Source: Nannochloropsis salina CCMP1776 | Taxonomy: Eukaryota > Sar > Eustigmatophyceae > Eustigmatales > Monodopsidaceae | Assembly: GCA_004565275.1 (NCBI GenBank) | Contig: SDOX01000021.1 | Coordinates: forward strand, 1,102,230 to 1,166,229 | Length of the DNA stretch: 64,000 nucleotides | Reading direction: 5' to 3' | Shown here: positions 54,202-63,318 of the stretch, piece by piece | Layout: each line of letters begins with the position of its first letter | How positions within the stretch are numbered: the first letter of the stretch is position 1 | The notes under the pieces: generated by a model | What the model was told of the DNA's origin: nothing | The model's input: only the letters and a program-made list of their open reading frames with translations | Database searches by the model: none | Program-made: the position numbers and the translations under genes

Positions 54202-56204
54202 TTAATCCATTCGCCCTTGGACACACGTCCGCGCCATCCCCTCCGGTGTTATCAAGTAGGCAACCAATCCGTACCCGCTGACACAGTCACGCTCGAGCCC
54301 TGCGCGCAGACACCGGCAAGCCAATTGGAGGAGCGCATCGCCTTCCAGGTTGGGTCGATATAAGGCCTGTGGAACAGAAGGCCAGGCGGCAGTGTGGTGA
54401 CGTGAATGTTTCAGACAATGAGTGACGCTCCAACTGCAACATAATCATGGCCGGCAGAGGCACGCGTGCCGTGACATTTTTCCAGAGGGCATCCGCCGTA
54501 CCAGCGGGTACGCACCCCTAGCAGTAAACTTACCTCGCATGCGCCCAGTACGGCCTTTGAGGAGGAGCCCAAGGCGACAAAATCCTTCTGGAAGGAGACG
54601 GCGCCCAGCGAGTCTGGCAAGAATGGGGAGGAAAGAGGAAGGCGAGTTCTACGTGGGCTGACTTCTGCAAGGGCAACGGGGCGGGGCAAATTACCGACGC
54701 CTGTGCCAACTATGACACCCGCTACCACGAGCGAGGTCCCAGGCAAAAGGCAAAGAAGCTTCCTCGCTTTCACTCCTCATTACCATCCCTTCTCCTGAAA
54801 CGTCCACCCAATTAAAAAAACACCCTGGGGACCATACATGCCAATCCCCCACCCATACCAACGCGACCACGACCGCCTCTCCCTCACCCTGCGTGCACAA
54901 CACCGGCGTGCCATCCGCTTCCAGGCCGGCTACGATAGGCGCGGTCCCACTCCCGCGGAAGCGGTAATACAGCATGTGGGAGACGAGGAGCGAGAGGGCC
55001 TTGGGTGTGATGGCGGTGGCGCATTCCCCCAACGCCTGCCAAACACACAGGTGGAACGAAAGGAAAGGAGGAATGTTCACCAGGGGGAGGAAGTCGAGAG
55101 GGAACGGGAAGGCCTAGCTTCGACGTTTTCGCGACAGTTGAGCCCCCCCCCTCACATCCACGGGCAAGCCCGCCATGTTTGAGACTTCAAATCAAACTAT
55201 CGTCATGCGGAGCCATGTAAGCGTCCCACGACGTACATGCTGTTCGAGACGCATACTTCGCAAGTGTAATTCCGCCCGCAGCATGTCAAAGAAGGCGCCG
55301 GCCATCGCGTCGTACCCCACCATGCCAAGCAGAAGGCGGCCGTTCACCTGCGTACAGAAAAGTCCATTTTCCGATGAGCTCTTTTGCGACCGAGCAAGTG
55401 CTCGTTTGCCGTGTAGTCATGTCATGACGAGGAGAGTCCGATCAATCCTTGCGCCCTGCCCATTTGGAAACGGACAGCAACCCATACCTTTAGAATACGC
55501 TGACTTCCTTTGACTTTTCCTTCTTTTTCATCTTCAGAGTCGTTCCATTCTCCTCCCACCAGTAACTGAGCGCTGCAAGAGAGAAGGGATGTGAAGTGAG
55601 ACTCTACACTCAAACTTCAGGACTCCAGAGGCTTAATTCATTTGTTCTATAAGCAAAGACGCATTTCTTTGCCTTCTCTAGGCATACAGATGGCCAGGTG
55701 TTCCACATAAGGATAAAATTGAGCGAAAGGCTGTACTTTCGCAATGAGAGTCTCACGCCTTGCCTTTTTCCTACGCCCTGTCTGCGGACCTCAACTCTCA
55801 CCTTGTGCCAACGCGTCGATCCATGGCTAGGACCGCACAATTTTTTCCTGCCAGTGCCAAGGCACTTCCACCTTGTAACTTTACGGTATGCACACACTGA
55901 GGTCTCCACAGCAATATGCAAAGGATGCATATTCTCGAAAAGACAACCGAAAGGCGAGCAAGGGCGTAGGAGGGCCGGGCGCTCGAGGGAGGAGGTCTGA
56001 ATTTCATGGCCTTAGTTTTTTGTGTGTAAAAAGTAAATGAGTCACAACCCCTTTTCGTTAAAAGTGTGGCTTACACCTCAAGTGTGAGAGGCTACGTGTT
56101 TGCCACTGCCTCGGGTCGAACACTCATGGAACAACAACTAAGTTTACCTGAAGCGTGAGCGACGGACGCCCTGTGCTACTCGGAGTCGGTCTCGACAGAC
56201 CCAT
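54202..56204 (-). CDS. PSMB3: 20S proteasome subunit beta-3 (PSMB3 type), seven exons
   Basis: Structural, non-catalytic beta ring subunit of the 20S proteasome. Exons in coding order: 56148-56204 (tentative), 55802-55896, 55488-55572, 55237-55347, 54888-55035, 54534-54613 and 54202-54366; phases match and total 246 residues. Beta-3 features: GGSALALAGKNCAVLAMDRR (no N-terminal catalytic Thr), VNGRLLLGMVGYDA, LLVSHMLYYRFRGSGTAPIV then AGLEADGTPVL, KDFVALGSSSKAVLGACE, and the C-terminus ALYRPNLEGDALLQL...DCVSGYGLVAYLI ending GRMD like animal beta-3 (ARMD). An acidic insert (EWNDSEDEKEGK) of about 15 residues after strand two is unusual. Exon 1 was chosen by a phase-0 donor CAG/gtaaac; the true start could differ. 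Six introns in 2 kb make this one of the most intron-rich genes here. Confidence 0.85.
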
Positions 56205-56542
56205 ACTAGTACAAAACCAAGACCATGTGATTTTCTTCATTACTCAAGAAAAACGACGATACGACACACACATCCAACGCACACCAGCGCACAAATGCAT
56301 GGGCACGAAACGTCGCTAATGGGAGCACCGATGAGATGTTTTTCCAAGGTAAGTCGCGAGGCTCTTATTGCATTATGCATTGCATGTGACGGGAGGCCCC
56401 TACTAGTACATAAAGGGCTGACAATTTGACTGGTCAGGTCCCATTTTCCTTTTCCTGCACCACACCAAGGTCCTTACCATATCCTCAACCACAATATTTC
56501 TTACGGGCTCTTAATTGGGAAGCCCGAACAATTCGGCACGTG
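56205..56542. promoter_or_regulatory. divergent promoter region, PSMB3 / SMG7-like
   Basis: 338 bases between start codons. A donor-like aag/gtaagt at about 56350 and an acceptor-like ctggtcag at about 56437 suggest a leader intron for the plus-strand gene. Confidence 0.45.
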
Positions 56543-59152
56543 ATGACGGTCCCATTGGTGGTACCCCGTGGGACCAGACTCCCGAGCGCGGACACGATGA
56601 TCGAGAGGCGCTACCGCTCTCAATTGAAACGGACCCTCGAATTACTGGATCATGATCCTCAGGTGCGTCGGCAGCGGCAGCGGGTTCCGTCGTCCATCGA
56701 CGTGCATACGGAATTACCCAAGGCGTGGTCGCAAGTGACGGAGGCTCGTAAGGCGCTGGCAGTCGAGTACATCACTCACTTAACAGACCATGATTCCGAC
56801 AACACGAGAGCTTCCAAAGGACTCGGCAATCGTCTATGGCTTCTCTATTACAAGGAAATAGAGGCGCTGCAAAGCAAGCTCAGGACGCCAGCGTCGGGAG
56901 ATGGGGAGGATGAGGGTGCGGAAATGCGTGCGTTGTGGAAAAAGCGGCTGGAGGCTGTCATGTTGGAAGGAGCGAGTGTACTTACGGAGGCGTTGCAAAA
57001 CGTTCGCAAAGCCAGCAGCAACGGAGTGGACGTGCATGGGGAGGACTCTGTCGCCTTGATGGTGGCCTTGGGCGACCTGGCTCGGTATGCGGGTCGGATG
57101 ATGGACGCCGCGCGCGACGGAGAAAGGACCCAGAAATGCTTGGAGGAAGCAGAGGAATGGTACGTCCAGGCAGCCGAGACGCGGCCGGGCTTTGGTCGGA
57201 CCTACAATCAGTTGGCCATCGTCTGCACGCTGAAATCGAGACGGGTGGGAGAGGGAGAGGTCCTGACCGCCGCCTTCGAGTACACGCGGGCGTTCCTAGC
57301 GGCGACGGAGCCCTTTCCAGCCCAAGAGAATTTGATCGCGCTACTGGATCGGTGGCGGCGGCTGCACGAATCTGCACTCAATGCAGCGACGAAAGCCAAG
57401 TCGCTGGCATGGCTCCGGCAATCAACGAGCAGACAGAAGGGCGGTGGGCACGGGAAGGGAGACCCGACGTCGACTCTAAGCCCTGACAAGGTCTTCCTCC
57501 ATGCCCTCCTGAAAACGCTGCACATGATTTACAACCGCGTGGACCTGGATGCGGTTCCAGCCTGTGCCCACCAAGTCGGGCAAGCGCTGGTTACCTTGGC
57601 ACAGGGCCTTGGGACCCCGTCGCGGAAAAAGAAGAAAAAAAGCGACCGAGGCGCCGAGATCGTCGCTCAGACCTTGGATGGGCAGAATCTGGGTACCGGA
57701 GCCCATCCTTGGTCTTCACCTGCCGGTGGAAGCGAAGAACCTGCGGTTTGGAGCGGGACAAAAGGGCTCGGGCCAGGCGTGCACGCCTCCGAGCTGCACG
57801 CCATGGGCACTTTGTGCGCGCGTGTGGTGGTGGTGGTGACGGGCGCTTTGTGGACCCGGGCCGAGGCGGCGGGTTTGTTCCTACGCGGGAGGGAGGTGGA
57901 AGAAGCTTGTCACAACAGGAGTGGCTTGCCCGTGCCCCTCGCTCCGGCAAATTCTGGGGCCAGCCCCGACCCTGGGGCTAGGGAAGCGTGGCGCTCGAAG
58001 AAGCTCCCCGCCGACGTGCGAGGGGCATTGGCGCTGGTCATGGAGGTGGGTTTCGCTCTGGCGAATAGAGGGGAAGGCAGCAAGGAGGGATGGGACGGAG
58101 GAAAGGGTCCTGCCTTGGTGTTGTTGTTGCGTTGGTTGTGTGCGAATCAAGCCTGGCTGGAGGGCTTGCCAGGGGAGAGGACGGAGGCGATCGCCGGATT
58201 AGCCCGGTCGCGGCTGAGGGAAGAGAAGGGGAAAGGAGTGGTGGAAGGCGAGAATGGGGACGACTGGGGGAGAAATGGAGGTGACAGTACACCAGGGGTG
58301 GTGCTAGAGGGAGTCAGACGGCGAGAGCTGCCGTCTTCGGCCGGGCATGGCTTGGTCTTGGCGGGGCTGCGGGGCTTTGGGTCGTGGGAGGAGGGAATGG
58401 GAGGCGGTGTGGACCGAGAGTCTTCGGGCACCGTCCAGGAGAGGCAAGACACGAGGCGGAATGGGGAAGATGACGGGGAAAAGGGGTGGAAACGAGAGAG
58501 GGATATGGCCGCCTGCCAGCATTGGTTACAGGTTTTGGACTTGAAGACAAGTCGGGCCGCGGCGCACCGCATCCATCAAAAAAGCTGCAAAGAGGAAGAC
58601 AATAATTCGGTGAGACCTGCGGACAGGGTGCCGGAGGCTTTGAGGCCTCCATCTCCGCCGTCAGATCTGCCGGCCAGGCTCTCGTCCCTCAGCTTGTCTC
58701 ACTCCCGACCAATGCCCATACAACGCACTCACTCCACGTCCCCTCCTTTGTCCTCCTCCGCCGCGCCCCCCTCCTCCGCTTCTTCCTTCTCCCTCTTCTC
58801 CTCCCCCTTCGTCGCCCTGGTCCCCCCCACCTTTCCATCCCAAACGCCGGATCTCCTTTGTCCGGTCTGCTCATATGCTGTGGAGGCAGAGCGGATGGAC
58901 CATCAAGAAGCTTGCTGCGAATGCTGCGGGCACGTATTTGGGCAACGACGAAGTGCGAGGCCTGAGCTCAACCCTGCATCAGGTGCGCTGGCATCCGAGG
59001 TGGCGGCAGCGGTCGCTACTGCGGCGGGCTACACACGAAGGATCGGGACGGACCCTTATGCCCCTCAGGTCACCTTCCCTCCACGAACGTCCACCTCGAC
59101 CTCGAACGGACCGACCAAGGCTGTGCTGGCCCCGCCCCCAGGTCTGGGCTGA
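56543..59152 (+). CDS. SMG7/EST1-like 14-3-3/TPR-domain protein
   Basis: Likely member of the EST1/SMG5/SMG6/SMG7 family, which links phosphorylated UPF1 to mRNA decay or acts with telomerase. From ATG 56543 it has 869 residues. The N-terminal 14-3-3-like/TPR region is visible: YRSQLKRTLELLDHDPQV, LWLLYYKEIEALQSKL, SVALMVALGDLARYAGRM, AEEWYVQAAETRPGFGRTYN followed by QLAIV, then AAFEYTRAFLAATEPFPAQE, which opens the helical repeat domain. The family hallmark, one-helix-pair 'GDLARY' followed by 'P..G..YNQLA', is intact. The later half is Gly/Glu- then Ser/Pro-rich. Near the C-terminus a four-cysteine ribbon (LLCPVCSY and EACCECCGHVFG) may bind zinc, not usual for the family. The frame is open upstream to 56426 without ATG, so an upstream exon is possible. 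Confidence 0.75.
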   Translation: MTVPLVVPRGTRLPSADTMIERRYRSQLKRTLELLDHDPQVRRQRQRVPSSIDVHTELPKAWSQVTEARKALAVEYITHLTDHDSDNTRASKGLGNRLWLLYYKEIEALQSKLRTPASGDGEDEGAEMRALWKKRLEAVMLEGASVLTEALQNVRKASSNGVDVHGEDSVALMVALGDLARYAGRMMDAARDGERTQKCLEEAEEWYVQAAETRPGFGRTYNQLAIVCTLKSRRVGEGEVLTAAFEYTRAFLAATEPFPAQENLIALLDRWRRLHESALNAATKAKSLAWLRQSTSRQKGGGHGKGDPTSTLSPDKVFLHALLKTLHMIYNRVDLDAVPACAHQVGQALVTLAQGLGTPSRKKKKKSDRGAEIVAQTLDGQNLGTGAHPWSSPAGGSEEPAVWSGTKGLGPGVHASELHAMGTLCARVVVVVTGALWTRAEAAGLFLRGREVEEACHNRSGLPVPLAPANSGASPDPGAREAWRSKKLPADVRGALALVMEVGFALANRGEGSKEGWDGGKGPALVLLLRWLCANQAWLEGLPGERTEAIAGLARSRLREEKGKGVVEGENGDDWGRNGGDSTPGVVLEGVRRRELPSSAGHGLVLAGLRGFGSWEEGMGGGVDRESSGTVQERQDTRRNGEDDGEKGWKRERDMAACQHWLQVLDLKTSRAAAHRIHQKSCKEEDNNSVRPADRVPEALRPPSPPSDLPARLSSLSLSHSRPMPIQRTHSTSPPLSSSAAPPSSASSFSLFSSPFVALVPPTFPSQTPDLLCPVCSYAVEAERMDHQEACCECCGHVFGQRRSARPELNPASGALASEVAAAVATAAGYTRRIGTDPYAPQVTFPPRTSTSTSNGPTKAVLAPPPGLG

Positions 59153-59548
59153 GAGGGCGTTGGTTTGAAAGGGATGGTATGGTGGAGGCTGATGGTCTGA
59201 TGAAAATGTTGACAAAGACCTTGGGGGGGGGGGGGGTTGCGAGCGGACCCTCGAGCTGAACGAAGAGGGTGGACAGGGGATACGGATATGGTGCGCTCAA
59301 AAGGCCTGGAAAAACAATGCTCCCGTCTCTTCAAGTCAGAACTTGGGTTAATTTGCGGTTTCTATTGTCGCGGCTGTTGTCGATGTAGGTGCTCACTTGG
59401 CTGTCGCCTGGTCCGTCCGTTCTGTTCCTTGGTATCATTTTAACAGCACTCACCCGTTCCTCCGCGCGTACCCAATGACACACTCACGAAGATTTCATCG
59501 ACGCTTCCCAAATGCCCTTTCCCTTTCAGCTGTTTTATTTCTTCCTCA
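59153..59548. other. convergent intergenic spacer
   Basis: 396 bases between the 3' ends of the SMG7-like gene and SEC63, including a G tract of about 13 bases at 59224-59236. Nothing else recognised. Confidence 0.5.
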
Positions 59549-61468
59549 TTAATCGTCTTTCTTCGCTACCCCATCCTTTGGACCCTCCCCTTCCTCCCCC
59601 TCCTCCTCCTCCTCCATCTCCAAATCTGAGTCCGAGTCGTCCTCCAGGTTGCCCGCCAGGGACTCAAACAGCGTTGGCTCGTTGTCCAGCTCCAGATCAT
59701 CCTTATGTGGGACGTACTCTGGTAGTTCAGAGGCCTTGATCACGTCGAACTCCACCTTCTGCGCCACGTCCAGACCCACATAGCAGTCGCTTTTCACGTA
59801 CAAATCGAACTTGTAGTGCCCCGCTTCCAAGGGCATGCCGGGCCCGAACACTTTCAACTCGTGCGTAAACGTGCGCGCATCATTTTCCACCCGCTCCATG
59901 GCAATGATCACTTTCTGACCGTGGGCGAGTATGACCCACCATCCTTCTCTGCGCGTCGCGGGGAAGTATGGCGCGTGCACCGCCCCCGCTGATGCCCCTT
60001 CCGGCAAATTCACACGTGTGACGGATACCTTGACGGTTACCAAATCTCCCTCCGCGATCTCGGCCTCGTCCTCCACCCCTACCTCCGTCGATACCTCCAC
60101 CCGGGGCAGCAGCTTGCACACCTGCAAGACATCGGTCTTCTCGCCCTCGGTCATGGTGGCGAGCCCCTTCTTCTGGTCGTCGGGCAGCCGGCAGTAGTCC
60201 GAAATAGACTTCACGGATCCTTTGCCCTTGGTGATATGCCCCACCTCCGTGGCCGTCAGGTGGGGAAGTTGATAAAGGGCATCGGACGGCTCCCGTACCA
60301 TGATGGCTTGCGTGAGTTGCTGTTGGAGGTCGAGGACACCCAGCGCCGTTTGCAGCCACCGCGTCTTCTGCAAGATTTCAAGCATGGCCTCGATCAGGTC
60401 CCCGGAGAGTAGCAGCATCTTCCGCAAATTTGGTCGAAACCGGGGGGGAATGTCGAGCCGGTAGAGATAGGCATGGAGAAGGACGTTGCCCTTGGTCACC
60501 TCCGCCAGCGCTTTGAGGTGTTTCTCGTGCTTGGGCTTGACCAAGCGTGTCGGACCCAAGGCAGTTACCAGGCGGCGTAGGTCCTCGGCCTCCGCAGGGT
60601 CCATGCCGGCGAAACCGTTTACCGCACCCGCGGCGGAGGCTGGGGGAGGAGAAGGCGAGGCAGAAGCTTTGGAGGAGGCGTTGGCCTTGACGCACTCATT
60701 CGAGGTGACGAGGATGGAGGGAAGGTAGCGCGCAGGAGTGGCTTCCGCGAGCAAGGCAGCGTAATCGTTGTAGGTTCGGTGCATCACATTCTTCTCTCCG
60801 TATTGTTGGGACTCCGAGTACCAGCAGTACACGGCCAGCGGGATGGCAATCACCAGCACGACCAGATAGACAAGCAGGATCGTCGTGTGGTTGTCTTTTT
60901 CCAAGAGGAAGGTGGGAAGGCCGATCGACACTTCCAAAGCTTGTTTCCCGTCCGGATTGCCGTATTTTTGCCAGTTCTCTTTCGCCACCTCATCCGTCAG
61001 GGCTTCGTAGGCCTTCCGCACCATCATGAACATCTGCTCGGCGTACTGGTTCCCCATGTTTTTGTCCGGATGCCATTTCAGGGAAAGCGAACGGTAGGCT
61101 TTACGAATCGCACGGTCCTCTGCGTCCGTGCTTATTTCCAATATTGCGTACGGATCGAATTGGGCGATCTCCGCATCGTTCCAGACCCGCAGGACGAGGA
61201 AGACGAACAATCCGTAGGTCAAAACAAGCAGCACTGCGTTTGTCACCAACCCGCAGGATTTGAGGTTATTGCTACTCCGTGCTTCTTCTTTTAATCGCTT
61301 GGCCTTGCGGCGTTCTACTTCGGTGCGCGCGACTAAATCCGAGTCCGTAGAGGGGATAAGCGACGGAAGAAGTTGCTTAAATATTAGATAATAAGTGCCT
61401 GGAAGCATGTAGAAGCTGAGCATGGTCATGCAGAAATAATAGAACGCCGAATCGTCGTACTCCAACAT
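59549..61468 (-). CDS. SEC63: SEC63, ER translocon J-domain subunit
   Basis: Membrane co-chaperone of the Sec61 translocon that recruits BiP for protein import into the endoplasmic reticulum. From the ATG at 61468 it has 639 residues. An early hydrophobic segment (FYYFCMTMLSFYMLPGTYYL) is followed by a second (NAVLLVLTYGLFVFLVLRV), then a lumenal J-domain (about residues 104-170: FDPYAILEISTDAEDRAIRK...) with the HPD motif at 133-135. A third helix (TTILLVYLVVLVIAIPLAVY) returns to the cytosol. The Sec63/Brl domain follows to residue 610, with LDLQQQLTQAIM and the C-terminal FN3-like part ending DCYVGLDVAQKVEFDV. The tail is acidic (DDSDSDLEMEEEEE), as in yeast, where it binds Sec62. The frame is open upstream to 61615 but 61468 gives the conserved N-terminus. 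Confidence 0.94.
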   Translation of the reverse strand: MLEYDDSAFYYFCMTMLSFYMLPGTYYLIFKQLLPSLIPSTDSDLVARTEVERRKAKRLKEEARSSNNLKSCGLVTNAVLLVLTYGLFVFLVLRVWNDAEIAQFDPYAILEISTDAEDRAIRKAYRSLSLKWHPDKNMGNQYAEQMFMMVRKAYEALTDEVAKENWQKYGNPDGKQALEVSIGLPTFLLEKDNHTTILLVYLVVLVIAIPLAVYCWYSESQQYGEKNVMHRTYNDYAALLAEATPARYLPSILVTSNECVKANASSKASASPSPPPASAAGAVNGFAGMDPAEAEDLRRLVTALGPTRLVKPKHEKHLKALAEVTKGNVLLHAYLYRLDIPPRFRPNLRKMLLLSGDLIEAMLEILQKTRWLQTALGVLDLQQQLTQAIMVREPSDALYQLPHLTATEVGHITKGKGSVKSISDYCRLPDDQKKGLATMTEGEKTDVLQVCKLLPRVEVSTEVGVEDEAEIAEGDLVTVKVSVTRVNLPEGASAGAVHAPYFPATRREGWWVILAHGQKVIIAMERVENDARTFTHELKVFGPGMPLEAGHYKFDLYVKSDCYVGLDVAQKVEFDVIKASELPEYVPHKDDLELDNEPTLFESLAGNLEDDSDSDLEMEEEEEGEEGEGPKDGVAKKDD

Positions 61469-62173
61469 GGTTGCACGGAAGAAGGAGGGGCGAGACCCCA
61501 GGCAACAGGAGCAGTAGTAAGCTAAGAGTTGCTCTGTAGGATGTGGGATGAAGCATATGAGAAAAAAGTGGACAGGGAGGAAGGAATCCAGCATACTTGA
61601 GACTAGGCACCCCATGTGCTCTCATATCTCAAGATGATCACGCTTCATCCACGGGTTGTGTGAATGGCGTGGCTGTGTGTAGTGCATGTAAAACAAACTA
61701 CTCGTGTCTTCAATGGAAGGAGGGCCGTTGCTTTTGACGAAGGCCATGGGTCAGCTTCATCAAAGCAAGAAACCATCACAGGACAACCAGATCTTTGGCC
61801 CCCGTGCACAGGGGGTCACATGATGACATCTCTTCGTCACTGTGCAGAGACCGAGATGAGGTGGCTGGGACCTTCCGTGGAGTTCGAGGCAGCGTGTTTC
61901 GGTGCCTATGACCAGAGGGCGGGGGGGCCTCTGTAGTGGCGTACGTTGCCTAGGGTAGGGGAGTGCCACGCCCGAGCCCGTCCTTGTCCCAGGCCACACA
62001 GAGTAGCACCGGGACTTTTTTTCCTCTAAAATTCATCGCAACCTCTTCCTTTTTTAATGCCTGTCGATGCAGGCGGGGGGCACAGGGCGCGCGGTGGCTT
62101 TGCAGCGGAAGGCAGGTAGTCAGGAAGGAGCAGCCTGACTAGAGCTGTTCTTACTCCCGCAGCACACATCATC
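61469..62173. promoter_or_regulatory. divergent promoter region, SEC63 / Mpv17-like
   Basis: 705 bases between start codons. The SEC63 frame is open up to 61615, so the left end may be leader. No repeat, TATA element or RNA gene stands out. Confidence 0.45.
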
Positions 62174-63318
62174 ATGGCCCCCGGGGTTTCAAGGAGAAAG
62201 TGTCCTTTGTTTCAGCTTCTTGTCCTCCCCATGGCCTCGTGCATTGCCTTTGCAGGCCATTTGCCCTCATCGGCGTTGCATACCAGCATGGGCGCGGCAG
62301 GGATGGCAAGATCGCCTTTGCTTGTCCCCCATGGGATTGGGGTCGGGGGCCGATCGTGCCACAGCCTTGGTAGAGGAGACCCTGATTTTTTGCCTTCGCA
62401 GTACAGACCAAACTATTTCAAAATGCGTACATTAGGGCGGCAGGTAAGCGTGGAAGGTCAAGAGGAGCTGCGTGTGATCAATGTAGTCTCATATGTAACG
62501 CGCTGCGCGTCCTCATTCCACACGGACAGCTTTCAAGCTCCCCACGCGGCTCCACCTTGTGGCTTAGCCAGGATGGACTTGGCTTGGTACGCGGAGGAGG
62601 GGGCGGCGGAGGTAACTTATCCGGGGGCGATGGGTACGGCGGTAATGGAAACGGTGACAATGAGCACGGTGCCAGCTCAGGATCGTTGCTGCTAATGGCA
62701 GCTCTAGGCACATTTAAAAGCTTGTGGGGGCAGTATGCAGAGCTACTAGAAAGTAAGCCAGTTTTAACCAAGGCGATCACGGCGGGGCTGATTGCCCTGT
62801 TCGGCGACCTCCTGGCCCAAGTTTTTGAGTATAAACTTACCTGCCGTCGCCTCGCCAAAGGGGAGGAGCCAGCTCCTTTCCACTTAAATTTCCTTCGGTG
62901 CTTGGCTGTAACGATAGAGGGCGTGGTCATTACAGGTCCAGGCCTCCATTACTTGTACACGGCTTTGGAAAGCTGGATGCCGGCGCAACGCGGCTTTCTG
63001 GCGGCCTTCACCCACGTCGCAGTGGACGAATTCATCTTCGACCCCCTGTTTGTGCTTTGTTTCTTCTTCCTCTGCGGCTTGATTGAAGGGAAGCATTTGA
63101 GCCGGGACATCTTCCCGCAAGTGCAGCGGGAGTATTGGTCGGCGTTGAAGGGCGGGTGGGGGGTATCCCTTATGTTCTTGCCTCTTGAATTCGCTACCTT
63201 CCGGTGCCTACCCTTGCGCCTGCGGGTGCTGGTGGTGAATCTGACGGACGTTGTATGGACGGCGGTCGTGTCGTTTTTCGGACACCGGGAGCATGTGAGG
63301 GAAGTGCGGGGCAAGTGA
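62174..63318 (+). CDS. Mpv17/PMP22 family membrane protein, probably plastid-targeted
   Basis: Exons 62174-62443 and 62572-63318 join GT-AG (GGCAG/gtaagc...gccag/GAT) in phase 0 to 338 residues. The N-terminus has a signal-peptide-like hydrophobic run (LFQLLVLPMASCIAFAGHLP) with an A-x-A-F-A-like cleavage region, then a Ser/His/Arg-rich stretch, fitting a bipartite plastid pre-sequence. A Gly/Asn-rich linker precedes the Mpv17 domain (about 135-335): WGQYAELLESKPVLTKAITA then GLIALFGDLLAQ, FHLNFLRCLAVTIEGVVITG, AVDEFIFDPLFVLCFFF, the W-x(n)-P signature YWSALKGGWGVSLMFLPLEF, and LPLRLRVLVVNLTDVVWTAV. The family forms small four-helix membrane pores or scaffolds in mitochondria, peroxisomes and plastids; the role here is not known. 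Confidence 0.88.

Noticed and set aside
54411-55080. Two overlapping minus-strand frames read as separate genes
   Set aside because: They are unspliced readings of proteasome beta-3 exons and introns; splicing gives one coherent protein.
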